From contig JAJRRA010000011.1 in NCBI GenBank assembly GCA_024279945.1, positions 1 to 64,000 of the forward strand: DNA of 64,000 nucleotides, in the 5' to 3' direction. The DNA comes from Gammaproteobacteria bacterium. GTDB taxonomy: Bacteria > Pseudomonadota > Gammaproteobacteria > Xanthomonadales > SZUA-36. Positions 28,201 through 35,686 of this stretch are shown piece by piece. The position numbers and the translations under genes were made by a program. Below the pieces are notes generated by a model. It ran no database searches, was not told the origin of the DNA, and saw nothing but the letters and a program-made list of their open reading frames with translations. Position 1 is the stretch's first letter. Every line of letters begins with the position of its first letter.

Positions 28201-28703
28201 CAGCCATCATCCCCTTCATTGAGCAAAGAGGCAGCGATTCTCTCGAGGGCGAACAGGACCATCAAAAAGCCGGCGACCGCGAATGGCCAGTAGGCGACAG
28301 AACGTGAGATACCCAGCGTGGGGACCAGGTGAGTCGCCGTGTACTCGACCAGGCGCATGCCGTTGACCAACATCATGGCGCCAAAGGCTGCGACGAAAAG
28401 CAAGGCAATAACAGCCACTCCCTTACGCAAACTGCCGGGTAAATTGTTAGCCACAACACGCATGCCCAGGTGGAAGCCCTGGCGAACGCCGACGGCGGCC
28501 GCCAGCAACACGTAATACAACATCAGGATAAGCGCCAGCGACTCCGACCAGGCGGGGCTTTCATTGAGTACATAACGTCCAAACACCTGCCAGCCGATAA
28601 TCAGCGTCATCAGAACCAGGCCGGCAGCCGCGATGGCCATGAGTACATTGCCGATCACCTCCACAGCATGAGAAAGTGCCAGAATTTGCCGGCGATAGTT
28701 CAT
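28200..28703 (-). CDS. dctQ: TRAP transporter small permease DctQ (system 1)
   Basis: Four-span membrane subunit pairing with DctM. It has 167 residues. The family motif WQVFGRYVLNESPAWSESLA is near residues 39-58 and is followed by GVRQGFHLGM. It overlaps dctP by four bases (ATGA) and dctM by one, so the three subunits are translated together. Confidence 0.93.
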   Translation of the reverse strand: MNYRRQILALSHAVEVIGNVLMAIAAAGLVLMTLIIGWQVFGRYVLNESPAWSESLALILMLYYVLLAAAVGVRQGFHLGMRVVANNLPGSLRKGVAVIALLFVAAFGAMMLVNGMRLVEYTATHLVPTLGISRSVAYWPFAVAGFLMVLFALERIAASLLNEGDDG

Positions 28704-29683
28704 TCCCTGACCGCCCGGATTCGCTTGACCAGATCTTGCAGCTTCGGCTCGGTTAAAAACTGCTCATAGAGCGGAGCAACGGCCTTCATGAACGGTTCCT
28801 TGTCAACATCTTCGATCACGTCCACGCCAGCGGCCAGCACGACCTGTCGTGATCGCGCCACCCGCTGTTCCCACAATACCCGCATGTGGGCCACCGATGC
28901 TTTTGCCGCGCGGCGAACCAGTACCTGTTGCTCTGCCGTCAGGCGATCCCAGCGGTGGCGGGACATAACCAGCACTTCCGGTGTCATGGTGTGCTGCGTC
29001 AGCGTATAAAACGGCGCGGCCTCAAAATGGCGCGTTGATTCATACGATGGCCAGTTATTCTCACTGCCGTCGATGGTGCCCAGCACGAGAGATTCATAGA
29101 CCTGACCGAACCCCATCGGCGTTGGATTACCGCCCAGCGCCTTCACCATCTCAACAAACAGGTCGGAATTCTGTACCCGGATTTTCATTCCGACCAGGTC
29201 TGCCGGCGTGCGAATCGGCCGTTTCGTGTTGTAAAAACTACGCGCACCGGAATCGTAATAGGCCAGACCAATCAGTCCGTGTGGCTCAAATGCTGCAAGA
29301 ATTTCATCACCAATCGGCCCGTCCACCGTTGCCCTCATGTGCTCGACAGAGCGAAACAGAAACGGCATCGCCAGCACGATGGTCTCCGCCACAATGGAGT
29401 TAAGGGGGGCAAGATTGACCCGGTTGATGTCGATGCCGCCAAACACCGTCAGTTCAAGCGTGTCTTTTTCTTCACCCAACTGTCCGCCAGGATAAATCTT
29501 CAGCCGGATTTCACCGTCGGTCCATTCATTGAGCAAGTCTCCCATATAGATGAGCGCCTGTACCGTGGGATAGTCGCCCGGTTGGGTGTCAGCAACCCGC
29601 AATACCAGCGATTGTGCAGCGCCTGCTGCGGAACTGAACCACAGCAGTACAATGCCGCACAGACAGCTAAACAGGCGCCGCAT
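28700..29683 (-). CDS. dctP: TRAP transporter substrate-binding protein DctP (system 1)
   Basis: Periplasmic receptor delivering substrate to DctQM. ATG 29683 gives 327 residues with a signal peptide (MRRLFSCLCGIVLLWFSSAA then GAAQS). Family landmarks are the YPGGQLGEEKDTLE segment, the salt-bridging Arg in LVGMKIRVQNS and GQVYESLVLGTIDGSENN. The latter two shape a carboxylate pocket, consistent with a uronic acid ligand. The coding start lies inside the end of uxaC (17-base overlap). Confidence 0.93.
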   Translation of the reverse strand: MRRLFSCLCGIVLLWFSSAAGAAQSLVLRVADTQPGDYPTVQALIYMGDLLNEWTDGEIRLKIYPGGQLGEEKDTLELTVFGGIDINRVNLAPLNSIVAETIVLAMPFLFRSVEHMRATVDGPIGDEILAAFEPHGLIGLAYYDSGARSFYNTKRPIRTPADLVGMKIRVQNSDLFVEMVKALGGNPTPMGFGQVYESLVLGTIDGSENNWPSYESTRHFEAAPFYTLTQHTMTPEVLVMSRHRWDRLTAEQQVLVRRAAKASVAHMRVLWEQRVARSRQVVLAAGVDVIEDVDKEPFMKAVAPLYEQFLTEPKLQDLVKRIRAVRE

Positions 29684-31109
29684 CCGGAACACTTTGCTGG
29701 TCCAGGCGATAGGTGTTTCTGGGCAGGAAGTAAGTCAGGTCTGCTGCCAGTTCGCGTGCTTCATCTAAATTCAAGCGATGCTCGGCGACCAGGCGAGCGA
29801 GAAAACTGCAATCGACCCGGCGGGCCACATCGTGCCGTGCCGGAATGGACAAAAACGCCCGCGTGTCGTCATTGAAACCCACGGTGTTATAAAAACCCGC
29901 TGTCTCTGTGGTCAGTTCGCGAAAACGGCGCATGCCCTCCGGGCTGTCAAAGAACCACCAGGGTGGACCCAGCTTGAGGCAGGCATAATGGCCTGCCAGC
30001 GGCGCCAACTCTCTACCGTAGGTCGACTCATCCAGGTTGAACAGGATGATGGAAAGCCCCGGCTCATTGCCCAGTTCATCAAGCAATGGCTTGAGGCCAT
30101 GAACAAAATCGACCCGCTGTGGAATATCCGCACCTTTATCACGGCCATAGTTCTCAAGAATCCAGTCATTGTGATTGCGATGCGCACCGGCATGGATTTG
30201 CATGACCATGCCATCGTCCACCGACATCCGCGCCATCTCGGTGAGCATCTGTGCGCGAAACAACTCCGCATCCTCGGCACGAACCCCGCCGCGACAGACT
30301 TTCGCATACAGTTGTTCACATTCAGCCGGTGACAGCTTCGCCGTTTGCGCCGTTGGGTGGCCATGATCCGTAGCGGTCGCTCCCATTGACCTGAAATACT
30401 CCCTGCGATTGCGATGAGCGTTCAGATAGCCCTGCCATGTGGCTACGTTTTCGCCCGTAATCTCACCCAACAGGGTGATAGAAGCGCCAAAGTCCTGGTA
30501 CTCGGGGTCCACCACCGGGTCGGGCCGGTAGCTTGTGATGACGCGCCCCTGCCAACTGCTGCTTCGTATCCTGCGGTGATGCTCCAACGGGTCGAGTGGC
30601 GATTCAGTTGTCGCAAGGACCTCGATATTGAAGGCATCGAACAGTGCGCGAGGCCGAAAAGCCTCCTGTTTGAGCGCCTCATCAATGGTGTCGTAGTAGA
30701 AATCCGCACTGGATGCATCCAGCACCCGGTCAATCCCAAACAACTCGGCGAAGACGTGGTTCAGCCACATCGCCGAGGGCGTACCTCGAAACAGGTAAAA
30801 GTGTGCCGCAAACTCCTGCCATGCCGTCCTGGGGTCGGCTTTTACCGCACCCTGCCGGTCCGCCACGCCCAGTTCAGCCAGTGAAATCCCCTGGCTGAAC
30901 AGCATGCGATAAAGATAGTGATCGGGTGCAAGCAGCAATTCAGTTGGATTGCCGAATGGGGCGTTGTCAGCAAACCATCGTGGATCGGTGTGTCCGTGCG
31001 GACTGACAATCGGCAGGTATCTGACCTGCTCGTAGAGTTCACGTGCGACAGCCCTGGTCCCGGAGTCTGCGGGAAAAAGTCGATCTTCGTGAATCAGTCT
31101 GTCGCCCAC
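29667..31109 (-). CDS. uxaC: Glucuronate isomerase (uronate isomerase)
   Basis: Converts D-glucuronate to D-fructuronate and D-galacturonate to D-tagaturonate, first step of both branches. It has 480 residues from GTG 31109 (AGGA 11 bases upstream). The amidohydrolase-like family motifs LPIVSPHGHTDPRWFADNAP (metal His pair), MWLNHVFAELFGID, ATTESPLDPLEHHR and a C-terminal GFNDDTRAFLSIPARHDVAR are present. It is first gene of the operon running down to the sulfatase, under the LacI-type operator at 31165-31178. Confidence 0.95.
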   Translation of the reverse strand: MGDRLIHEDRLFPADSGTRAVARELYEQVRYLPIVSPHGHTDPRWFADNAPFGNPTELLLAPDHYLYRMLFSQGISLAELGVADRQGAVKADPRTAWQEFAAHFYLFRGTPSAMWLNHVFAELFGIDRVLDASSADFYYDTIDEALKQEAFRPRALFDAFNIEVLATTESPLDPLEHHRRIRSSSWQGRVITSYRPDPVVDPEYQDFGASITLLGEITGENVATWQGYLNAHRNRREYFRSMGATATDHGHPTAQTAKLSPAECEQLYAKVCRGGVRAEDAELFRAQMLTEMARMSVDDGMVMQIHAGAHRNHNDWILENYGRDKGADIPQRVDFVHGLKPLLDELGNEPGLSIILFNLDESTYGRELAPLAGHYACLKLGPPWWFFDSPEGMRRFRELTTETAGFYNTVGFNDDTRAFLSIPARHDVARRVDCSFLARLVAEHRLNLDEARELAADLTYFLPRNTYRLDQQSVPDAAPV

Positions 31110-31156
31110 AAGCTCAATTCCTACGGTCCATTATGGAGATTTAGCAGCTGATCACC

Positions 31157-31185
31157 ACTGTAACGGTAACCGGTGTCATTCGCAA
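31157..31185 (-). promoter_or_regulatory. uxaC operon promoter with LacI-type operator
   Basis: On the minus strand, -35 TTGCGA (31185-31180), a 17-base spacer and -10 TACAGT (31162-31157). The spacer holds TGACACCGGTTACC (31178-31165), matching 11 of 14 positions of the perfect palindrome TGACACCGGTGTCA found upstream of the lacI-type gene. A repressor bound here would block the promoter. The uxaC GTG lies about 40 bases downstream of the predicted start of transcription. Confidence 0.7.
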
Positions 31186-31208
31186 TCCTCCACCCATGGC
31201 ACGATGCA

Positions 31209-32237
31209 CTAAACGTGCATGACAGCGGCTGTTGAATGACGAATAACCAGCTTTGGTTCCACTGATACATCAACCAACTTAGCCCGGTCCCGGTCCGGTG
31301 CGAGTTGCAGCATCAACTTGTGTGCCGCAAGTTCACCCATGAATCCTACCGACTGGTTGACCGTGGTCAGATCGGGCCAGACCAGAGACGCATGCGCGCT
31401 GTCATCGTAACCGGCGATAGACAATGACTCCGGAACGGCAATACCCATCATCTGCGCGGTCTTGAGCACGCCCAGAGCCATCACATCATTGCTGGCAAAA
31501 ATTGCGCTGGGTGGCACCGCCCGGGTGAGCGCCTGCTCTCCGGCAGCCACACCGGACTCAAAGGTGTTGGCCCCTTCGATTACCAGGCGCTTGCGTAAGG
31601 GAATTCCGTGCTGTTTCATCGCTTCATGAAAGCCCTCGAATTTCTCCTCTGAAGACAGGTTTGAAGAGGGCCCCAGCACAAACCCGATCTCGCGATGACC
31701 CAGCCCGATCAGGTGTTCCGTCATCAGAAATGCACCCTTGCGATCGTTCGATACCACGACATTCGCGACCGCATCAATTTTCTTCGGCGAAATCCGGATA
31801 TAGGGGCAGTGATTGCGCCTGAGACTGTGAGCCAGTTTATCCAACTGGGAAATCGGCGACAACAGAATCACGCCATCGAGGCGAGCGCGGTGAACAAAAT
31901 GCTGTACCTGATCAATCAATCGGTGACTGCAAAAATCTCCGGGATGCATGATGAGTTCATAGCCCGTACCGTAACAGGCATGCAGGATTCCCGCCTGGAT
32001 ATCCGAAATGTACAGTGCGTTCGGGTTGTCATACACCAGGCCAATCAGGTAGGAGCGCCGAAATGCCAGCCCCCGGGCCTGGGGATCGGGTGCATAGTCC
32101 AGTTGCTGAATAACCGCCTGTATTTTCGAGCGGGTGTCACTTTTTACGTTCGGCGAATCATTGATGACCCGGGACACGGTTTTTTTCGACACACCCGAAA
32201 GACGGGCAACATCGTTTATGGTTGGTTTTTTACTCAC
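31209..32237 (-). CDS. LacI-family transcriptional regulator of the uronate operon
   Basis: 342 residues from GTG 32237. The frame is open to a TTG at 32300 and an ATG at 32279. But the predicted -35 (TTGACA 32300-32295) and -10 (CATAAA 32276-32271) lie there, and family proteins begin a few residues before the helix-turn-helix, so GTG is preferred. The HTH is at residues about 5-25 (PTINDVARLSGVSKKTVSRV) with hinge DYAPDPQARGLA. The periplasmic-binding-like effector domain has IFASNDVMALGVLKTAQMMG and the SIAGYDDSAHA motif. Perfect and degenerate copies of one palindrome sit in its own promoter, the divergent beta-glucuronidase promoter and the uxaC promoter, so it is the likely repressor of all three. 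The inducer is probably a uronate or early intermediate. Confidence 0.9.
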   Translation of the reverse strand: MSKKPTINDVARLSGVSKKTVSRVINDSPNVKSDTRSKIQAVIQQLDYAPDPQARGLAFRRSYLIGLVYDNPNALYISDIQAGILHACYGTGYELIMHPGDFCSHRLIDQVQHFVHRARLDGVILLSPISQLDKLAHSLRRNHCPYIRISPKKIDAVANVVVSNDRKGAFLMTEHLIGLGHREIGFVLGPSSNLSSEEKFEGFHEAMKQHGIPLRKRLVIEGANTFESGVAAGEQALTRAVPPSAIFASNDVMALGVLKTAQMMGIAVPESLSIAGYDDSAHASLVWPDLTTVNQSVGFMGELAAHKLMLQLAPDRDRAKLVDVSVEPKLVIRHSTAAVMHV

Positions 32238-32270
32238 TATCTCAGTTGTTCCCAGCACATTCCATAGCCC

Positions 32271-32313
32271 TTTATGCATCGCAGGTGACACCGGTGTCAA
32301 GAAATGCTAGAGT
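32271..32313. promoter_or_regulatory. Divergent promoters sharing a perfect LacI-type operator
   Basis: TGACACCGGTGTCA (32286-32299) is a perfect 14-bp palindrome with the central CG typical of LacI operators. Plus strand: -35 GTGACA 32285-32290, 17 bases, extended -10 TGCTAGAGT (hexamer 32308-32313), driving the glucuronidase gene. Minus strand: consensus -35 TTGACA 32300-32295, 18 bases, -10 CATAAA 32276-32271, driving the regulator. One bound repressor would cover both -35 boxes. Confidence 0.75.
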
Positions 32314-32361
32314 TTTTTCGGCCCATCATTTTCCCATACTGGGTCTCACCGGGTATGTGTT

Positions 32362-34437
32362 ATGACAAAAAACAATACTGCACGATTGCTGCTGATGCTG
32401 GCCATCATGATCTGCAGCATAGCGACGGCAGCGCCGGAACCGGAAAACGGGAAAGAGCGTGATATCGCCGATATTTTCGCATCCAGCAGCAAAACCATCG
32501 GCGATCCTGCTCCGTTGATAAGCAACGTTGGCGGTCGGGAAAAAATTTCACTCAACGGCCAGTGGAATATCATCGTTGATGAGCACGAGGTGGGTGAATC
32601 CGGCCGGTTTGGCGGAGCCTATTTTAAGAAACTCGAGCCAGAAACCGGCATGGAGCTTTTCGAACACAGCTTCGATGAACGTCGCCAACTGCACGTGCCC
32701 GGTGACTGGAATACGCAGGATGACCGTCTTTTTCGTTATCGCGGCGTGGTCTGGTATCAACGTAACTTCCGCATCGAAAAAGCAGTGGGCAAACGCTACT
32801 TTCTGCATTTTGACGGCGTTAACTACTTCGCCAATGTGTATTTGAACGGAAAACCCCTGGCTACGCACAAGGGTGGCTATGTTGCATTCAACGTGGATGC
32901 AATGGATGCACTCCTTGATGGCGACAATTTTCTGGTTATCCGCGTTGATGCCAAACTGGATGACACAACGGTGCCCTCGCCCAGGACCTCTGATTTTTTC
33001 AAATACAGCGGCATTACCCGTGATGTCGACCTGGTAATCGTCCCGGAGACCTTTATTCGCCAATACCAGGTGTATCTGGATGATCTTGAATCCGGCACGG
33101 TAAAGGCCTGGGTACAACTTGACGGTAAGAATTCCGCGGGACAAAGAATTGAACTCAATATCCGCGAAGCCGGCGTTCGGGCAAGTGCCCGGACCGATGA
33201 ATCAGGGCTCGCCCGGCTTACATTCAATGCACAACTATCCCCCTGGTCGCCAGAGCACCCCAGGCTCTACACGGTTGAAATCACCTCCGGAGGAAACAGC
33301 ATTTCCGACCGCATAGGCTTCCGGACTATTGAGACCAGGGGTTCGCAGATCCTGCTCAATGGTGAACCCGTCTTTCTGCGCGGTATCAACATGCACGAGG
33401 AGTCGTACCTGAAGCAGGGTGTGGCTTTCGACAAGGCGGATGCGGAGGCGCAACTGGGCCTGATCAAGGAACTGAATGGGAACTTCGTCCGCCTGGCACA
33501 TTACCCCCACAACGAACATACCTTAAGGACCGCCGATGAACTCGGCCTGATGGTGTGGAGCGAAATCCCGATCGTATCCCTGATTGAATGGACCAACCGG
33601 GAAACGCTTGCCGTCGCGCTGAAACAGATTTCAGAAAATATCCATCGCGACCTCAATCGTGCTTCCATCATTATCTGGTCAATCGGCAATGAAACCATGC
33701 CACAGTCAGAGCAACGCCTGGTGTTTCTCGGCAAACTGGCGGATGAAGCAAGGTCGATTGATGAGAGCGATCGCCTGATCGCCTCAGCCCTGGTTGGAGA
33801 CATGACCAAAGAATTTGAGCAGGTCAGCAAACGCCTGGTCGCTGAGATGCTCACCGATCCCACAATCAATGATCCGCAAATCCATCGGCAACTGCAATTT
33901 TTGGCCGATGATATGATCGGCTCCGACCTGGAGCAGGTACTCAACGGTGAAATCGAGGTCATGCTCAGCGACAAACTGGGCCAGTTTGTCGACGTCATCG
34001 GTTACAACGAATATTTTGGCTGGTATTACTCCGCAGGACTCGCCCGGACCCTGCCGGTCGATGAAGGCACCACGCGCAGAACCATGTTCAGGATCATGAA
34101 AGACATCCGTTTCAGGAATGTGTTCGGCAAGCCGATTATCATCTCTGAGTTCGGCGCCGGTGCTAAAAAGGGCTTCCACTCAGAGCTCGGAGAGGGCAGA
34201 ATCTGGTCCGAGGAATACCAGGCGAAAGTCTACCGCTATCAGGTGGATATGCTGAGTCGCAACGAATCGGTACAGGGCATGTCACCCTGGCTTTTAAAGG
34301 ATTTTCGCTCAGCCATGCGCTCATTCAATGGCATCCAGGACGGCTACAACCGCAAGGGCATCGTGTCCGAAAAAGGTGAAAAAAAACAGGCCTTCTACGT
34401 ACTGAAGAACTTCTATGAAACCCAGGCCCGCGAATAG
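32362..34437 (+). CDS. Secreted GH2 beta-glucuronidase
   Basis: Removes terminal beta-linked glucuronic acid from oligosaccharides or glycosides. It has 691 residues with a signal peptide (MTKNNTARLLLMLAIMICSI then ATAA). The GH2 layout is a sugar-binding jelly roll (about 55-225), an Ig-like domain (about 230-320) and a TIM barrel (about 325-690). Catalytic acid/base is Glu444 in IWSIGNETM and nucleophile Glu596 in IISEFGAG. GYNRKGIV supplies Asn663 and Lys665, the N-x-K pair that binds the uronate carboxylate in true beta-glucuronidases, which favours this over beta-galactosidase. It is divergent from the LacI-type gene. No clear Shine-Dalgarno precedes the ATG. Confidence 0.9.
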   Translation: MTKNNTARLLLMLAIMICSIATAAPEPENGKERDIADIFASSSKTIGDPAPLISNVGGREKISLNGQWNIIVDEHEVGESGRFGGAYFKKLEPETGMELFEHSFDERRQLHVPGDWNTQDDRLFRYRGVVWYQRNFRIEKAVGKRYFLHFDGVNYFANVYLNGKPLATHKGGYVAFNVDAMDALLDGDNFLVIRVDAKLDDTTVPSPRTSDFFKYSGITRDVDLVIVPETFIRQYQVYLDDLESGTVKAWVQLDGKNSAGQRIELNIREAGVRASARTDESGLARLTFNAQLSPWSPEHPRLYTVEITSGGNSISDRIGFRTIETRGSQILLNGEPVFLRGINMHEESYLKQGVAFDKADAEAQLGLIKELNGNFVRLAHYPHNEHTLRTADELGLMVWSEIPIVSLIEWTNRETLAVALKQISENIHRDLNRASIIIWSIGNETMPQSEQRLVFLGKLADEARSIDESDRLIASALVGDMTKEFEQVSKRLVAEMLTDPTINDPQIHRQLQFLADDMIGSDLEQVLNGEIEVMLSDKLGQFVDVIGYNEYFGWYYSAGLARTLPVDEGTTRRTMFRIMKDIRFRNVFGKPIIISEFGAGAKKGFHSELGEGRIWSEEYQAKVYRYQVDMLSRNESVQGMSPWLLKDFRSAMRSFNGIQDGYNRKGIVSEKGEKKQAFYVLKNFYETQARE

Positions 34438-34456
34438 CCCGGCGGGCGGGTATCCC

Positions 34457-35659
34457 TCAAGCCTGCGTCACTGACGTTTCCTTTCCGCCACCCGAGTTGG
34501 CCCGGATTACCGGGTAAAGCAGTGGGAACGATATCGCGAGACAGGCCAATCCAAAGACAAGTACCGAGTTGTAATCCAACTCACCACCAACAGGTTGTGA
34601 AATTTCCAGAATGGTGGCTGCTATTGCCGGCCCCAGGCCCATGCCGCAGGCAATCACAAAATTGGTCAGGATGGCAATGCGCCCAGAAGGATCAAGCAGG
34701 GTCATGTTGGCCAGCAGATACGGCAGAGTAAACCACCAGGCAAACTTGAATACCTGCGATGAAATGGCGTACAGGGTCACACTCTGCAGGCTGAACAGCA
34801 GTAAAACTCCAAGAGCAACCAGTGCATAGCCCAGCAAAGGGGGAAGCAGGCGTCCCATCCGCGTGCTGAGCCAGGTTGCAGTACCGGCGCCAATGACACC
34901 GACGATTGAGGCGGCGGATAATACATAGCCAATCAAGGCCGCATCGAGTTGCGCAGCAGCCGCAATACGCTCGACATAAGCCCAGACACTACCAATGGCG
35001 GTGAAAAAAAGCAGCAGGGCCAGCAGACCCAGTGGCGCCAGACGCCGTACCCGGGGTTGAATACCCTTCCAGCCCATCTGATGTTCAGCGGATCCCGTTG
35101 CCGGCATGAAACGAACCGGATACAGCAATAAGGTCATTGCCACCGCCATTCCCATGAAAAACCCTTTGACCCCGACCAGTGGCAAAATATGTGGAAGCAC
35201 TGCGAAACCCAGTACCGCAACGATGATCTGCCCCAGTGACCAGAAACCAAACGTTCTCTCCTGATCTCTCGTCATACCTGTGACCACGATGGTCATAGTC
35301 ATCACGGTTCCCAGGGCCAGGCCCGAGATAAACCGGGTCGGCAACAACATTTCAAAGCTCGTCAGGCCAATCGAAATCACATAGGCAGTAATGATAATAC
35401 CGATAGAAACATAGAGAATTTTGTGCCAGTTAAGGCGCCCGACAATCAGCAGAGTGGAAAAGGTTGATAAGGCCGCACCGATGAGTTCCGCTGCAATCAG
35501 GTAACCCGCTTGCTGCGCAGAAAACCCCAGGCTGGTCACATAGGCTCCGACCAGCAAGGGGCTGAGTACTGCAGCAACGGGCGTGACGGCGGCCAGCAGC
35601 GTGATCGCCCAAATCGTCGATACCCGGTTTACATCAATATGCTGCTTATTATTATTCAC
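34457..35659 (-). CDS. MFS transporter
   Basis: Inner-membrane permease of about 12 hydrophobic spans, 400 residues. The start is a GTG at 35659 (MNNNKQHIDVNRVSTIWAIT) without a clear Shine-Dalgarno, so a later start is possible. The first half has YVTSLGFSAQQAGYLIAAEL and the second WLSTRMGRLLPPLLGYALVA. It follows the TonB receptor gene by 27 bases, so the pair probably moves one compound across outer and inner membranes. Substrate is unknown; a uronate-containing oligosaccharide is plausible from position. It converges on the glucuronidase gene with a 19-base gap. Confidence 0.87.
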   Translation of the reverse strand: MNNNKQHIDVNRVSTIWAITLLAAVTPVAAVLSPLLVGAYVTSLGFSAQQAGYLIAAELIGAALSTFSTLLIVGRLNWHKILYVSIGIIITAYVISIGLTSFEMLLPTRFISGLALGTVMTMTIVVTGMTRDQERTFGFWSLGQIIVAVLGFAVLPHILPLVGVKGFFMGMAVAMTLLLYPVRFMPATGSAEHQMGWKGIQPRVRRLAPLGLLALLLFFTAIGSVWAYVERIAAAAQLDAALIGYVLSAASIVGVIGAGTATWLSTRMGRLLPPLLGYALVALGVLLLFSLQSVTLYAISSQVFKFAWWFTLPYLLANMTLLDPSGRIAILTNFVIACGMGLGPAIAATILEISQPVGGELDYNSVLVFGLACLAISFPLLYPVIRANSGGGKETSVTQA

Positions 35660-35686
35660 TGAATGAGTTGAGGGGCCAGCAGAAAA

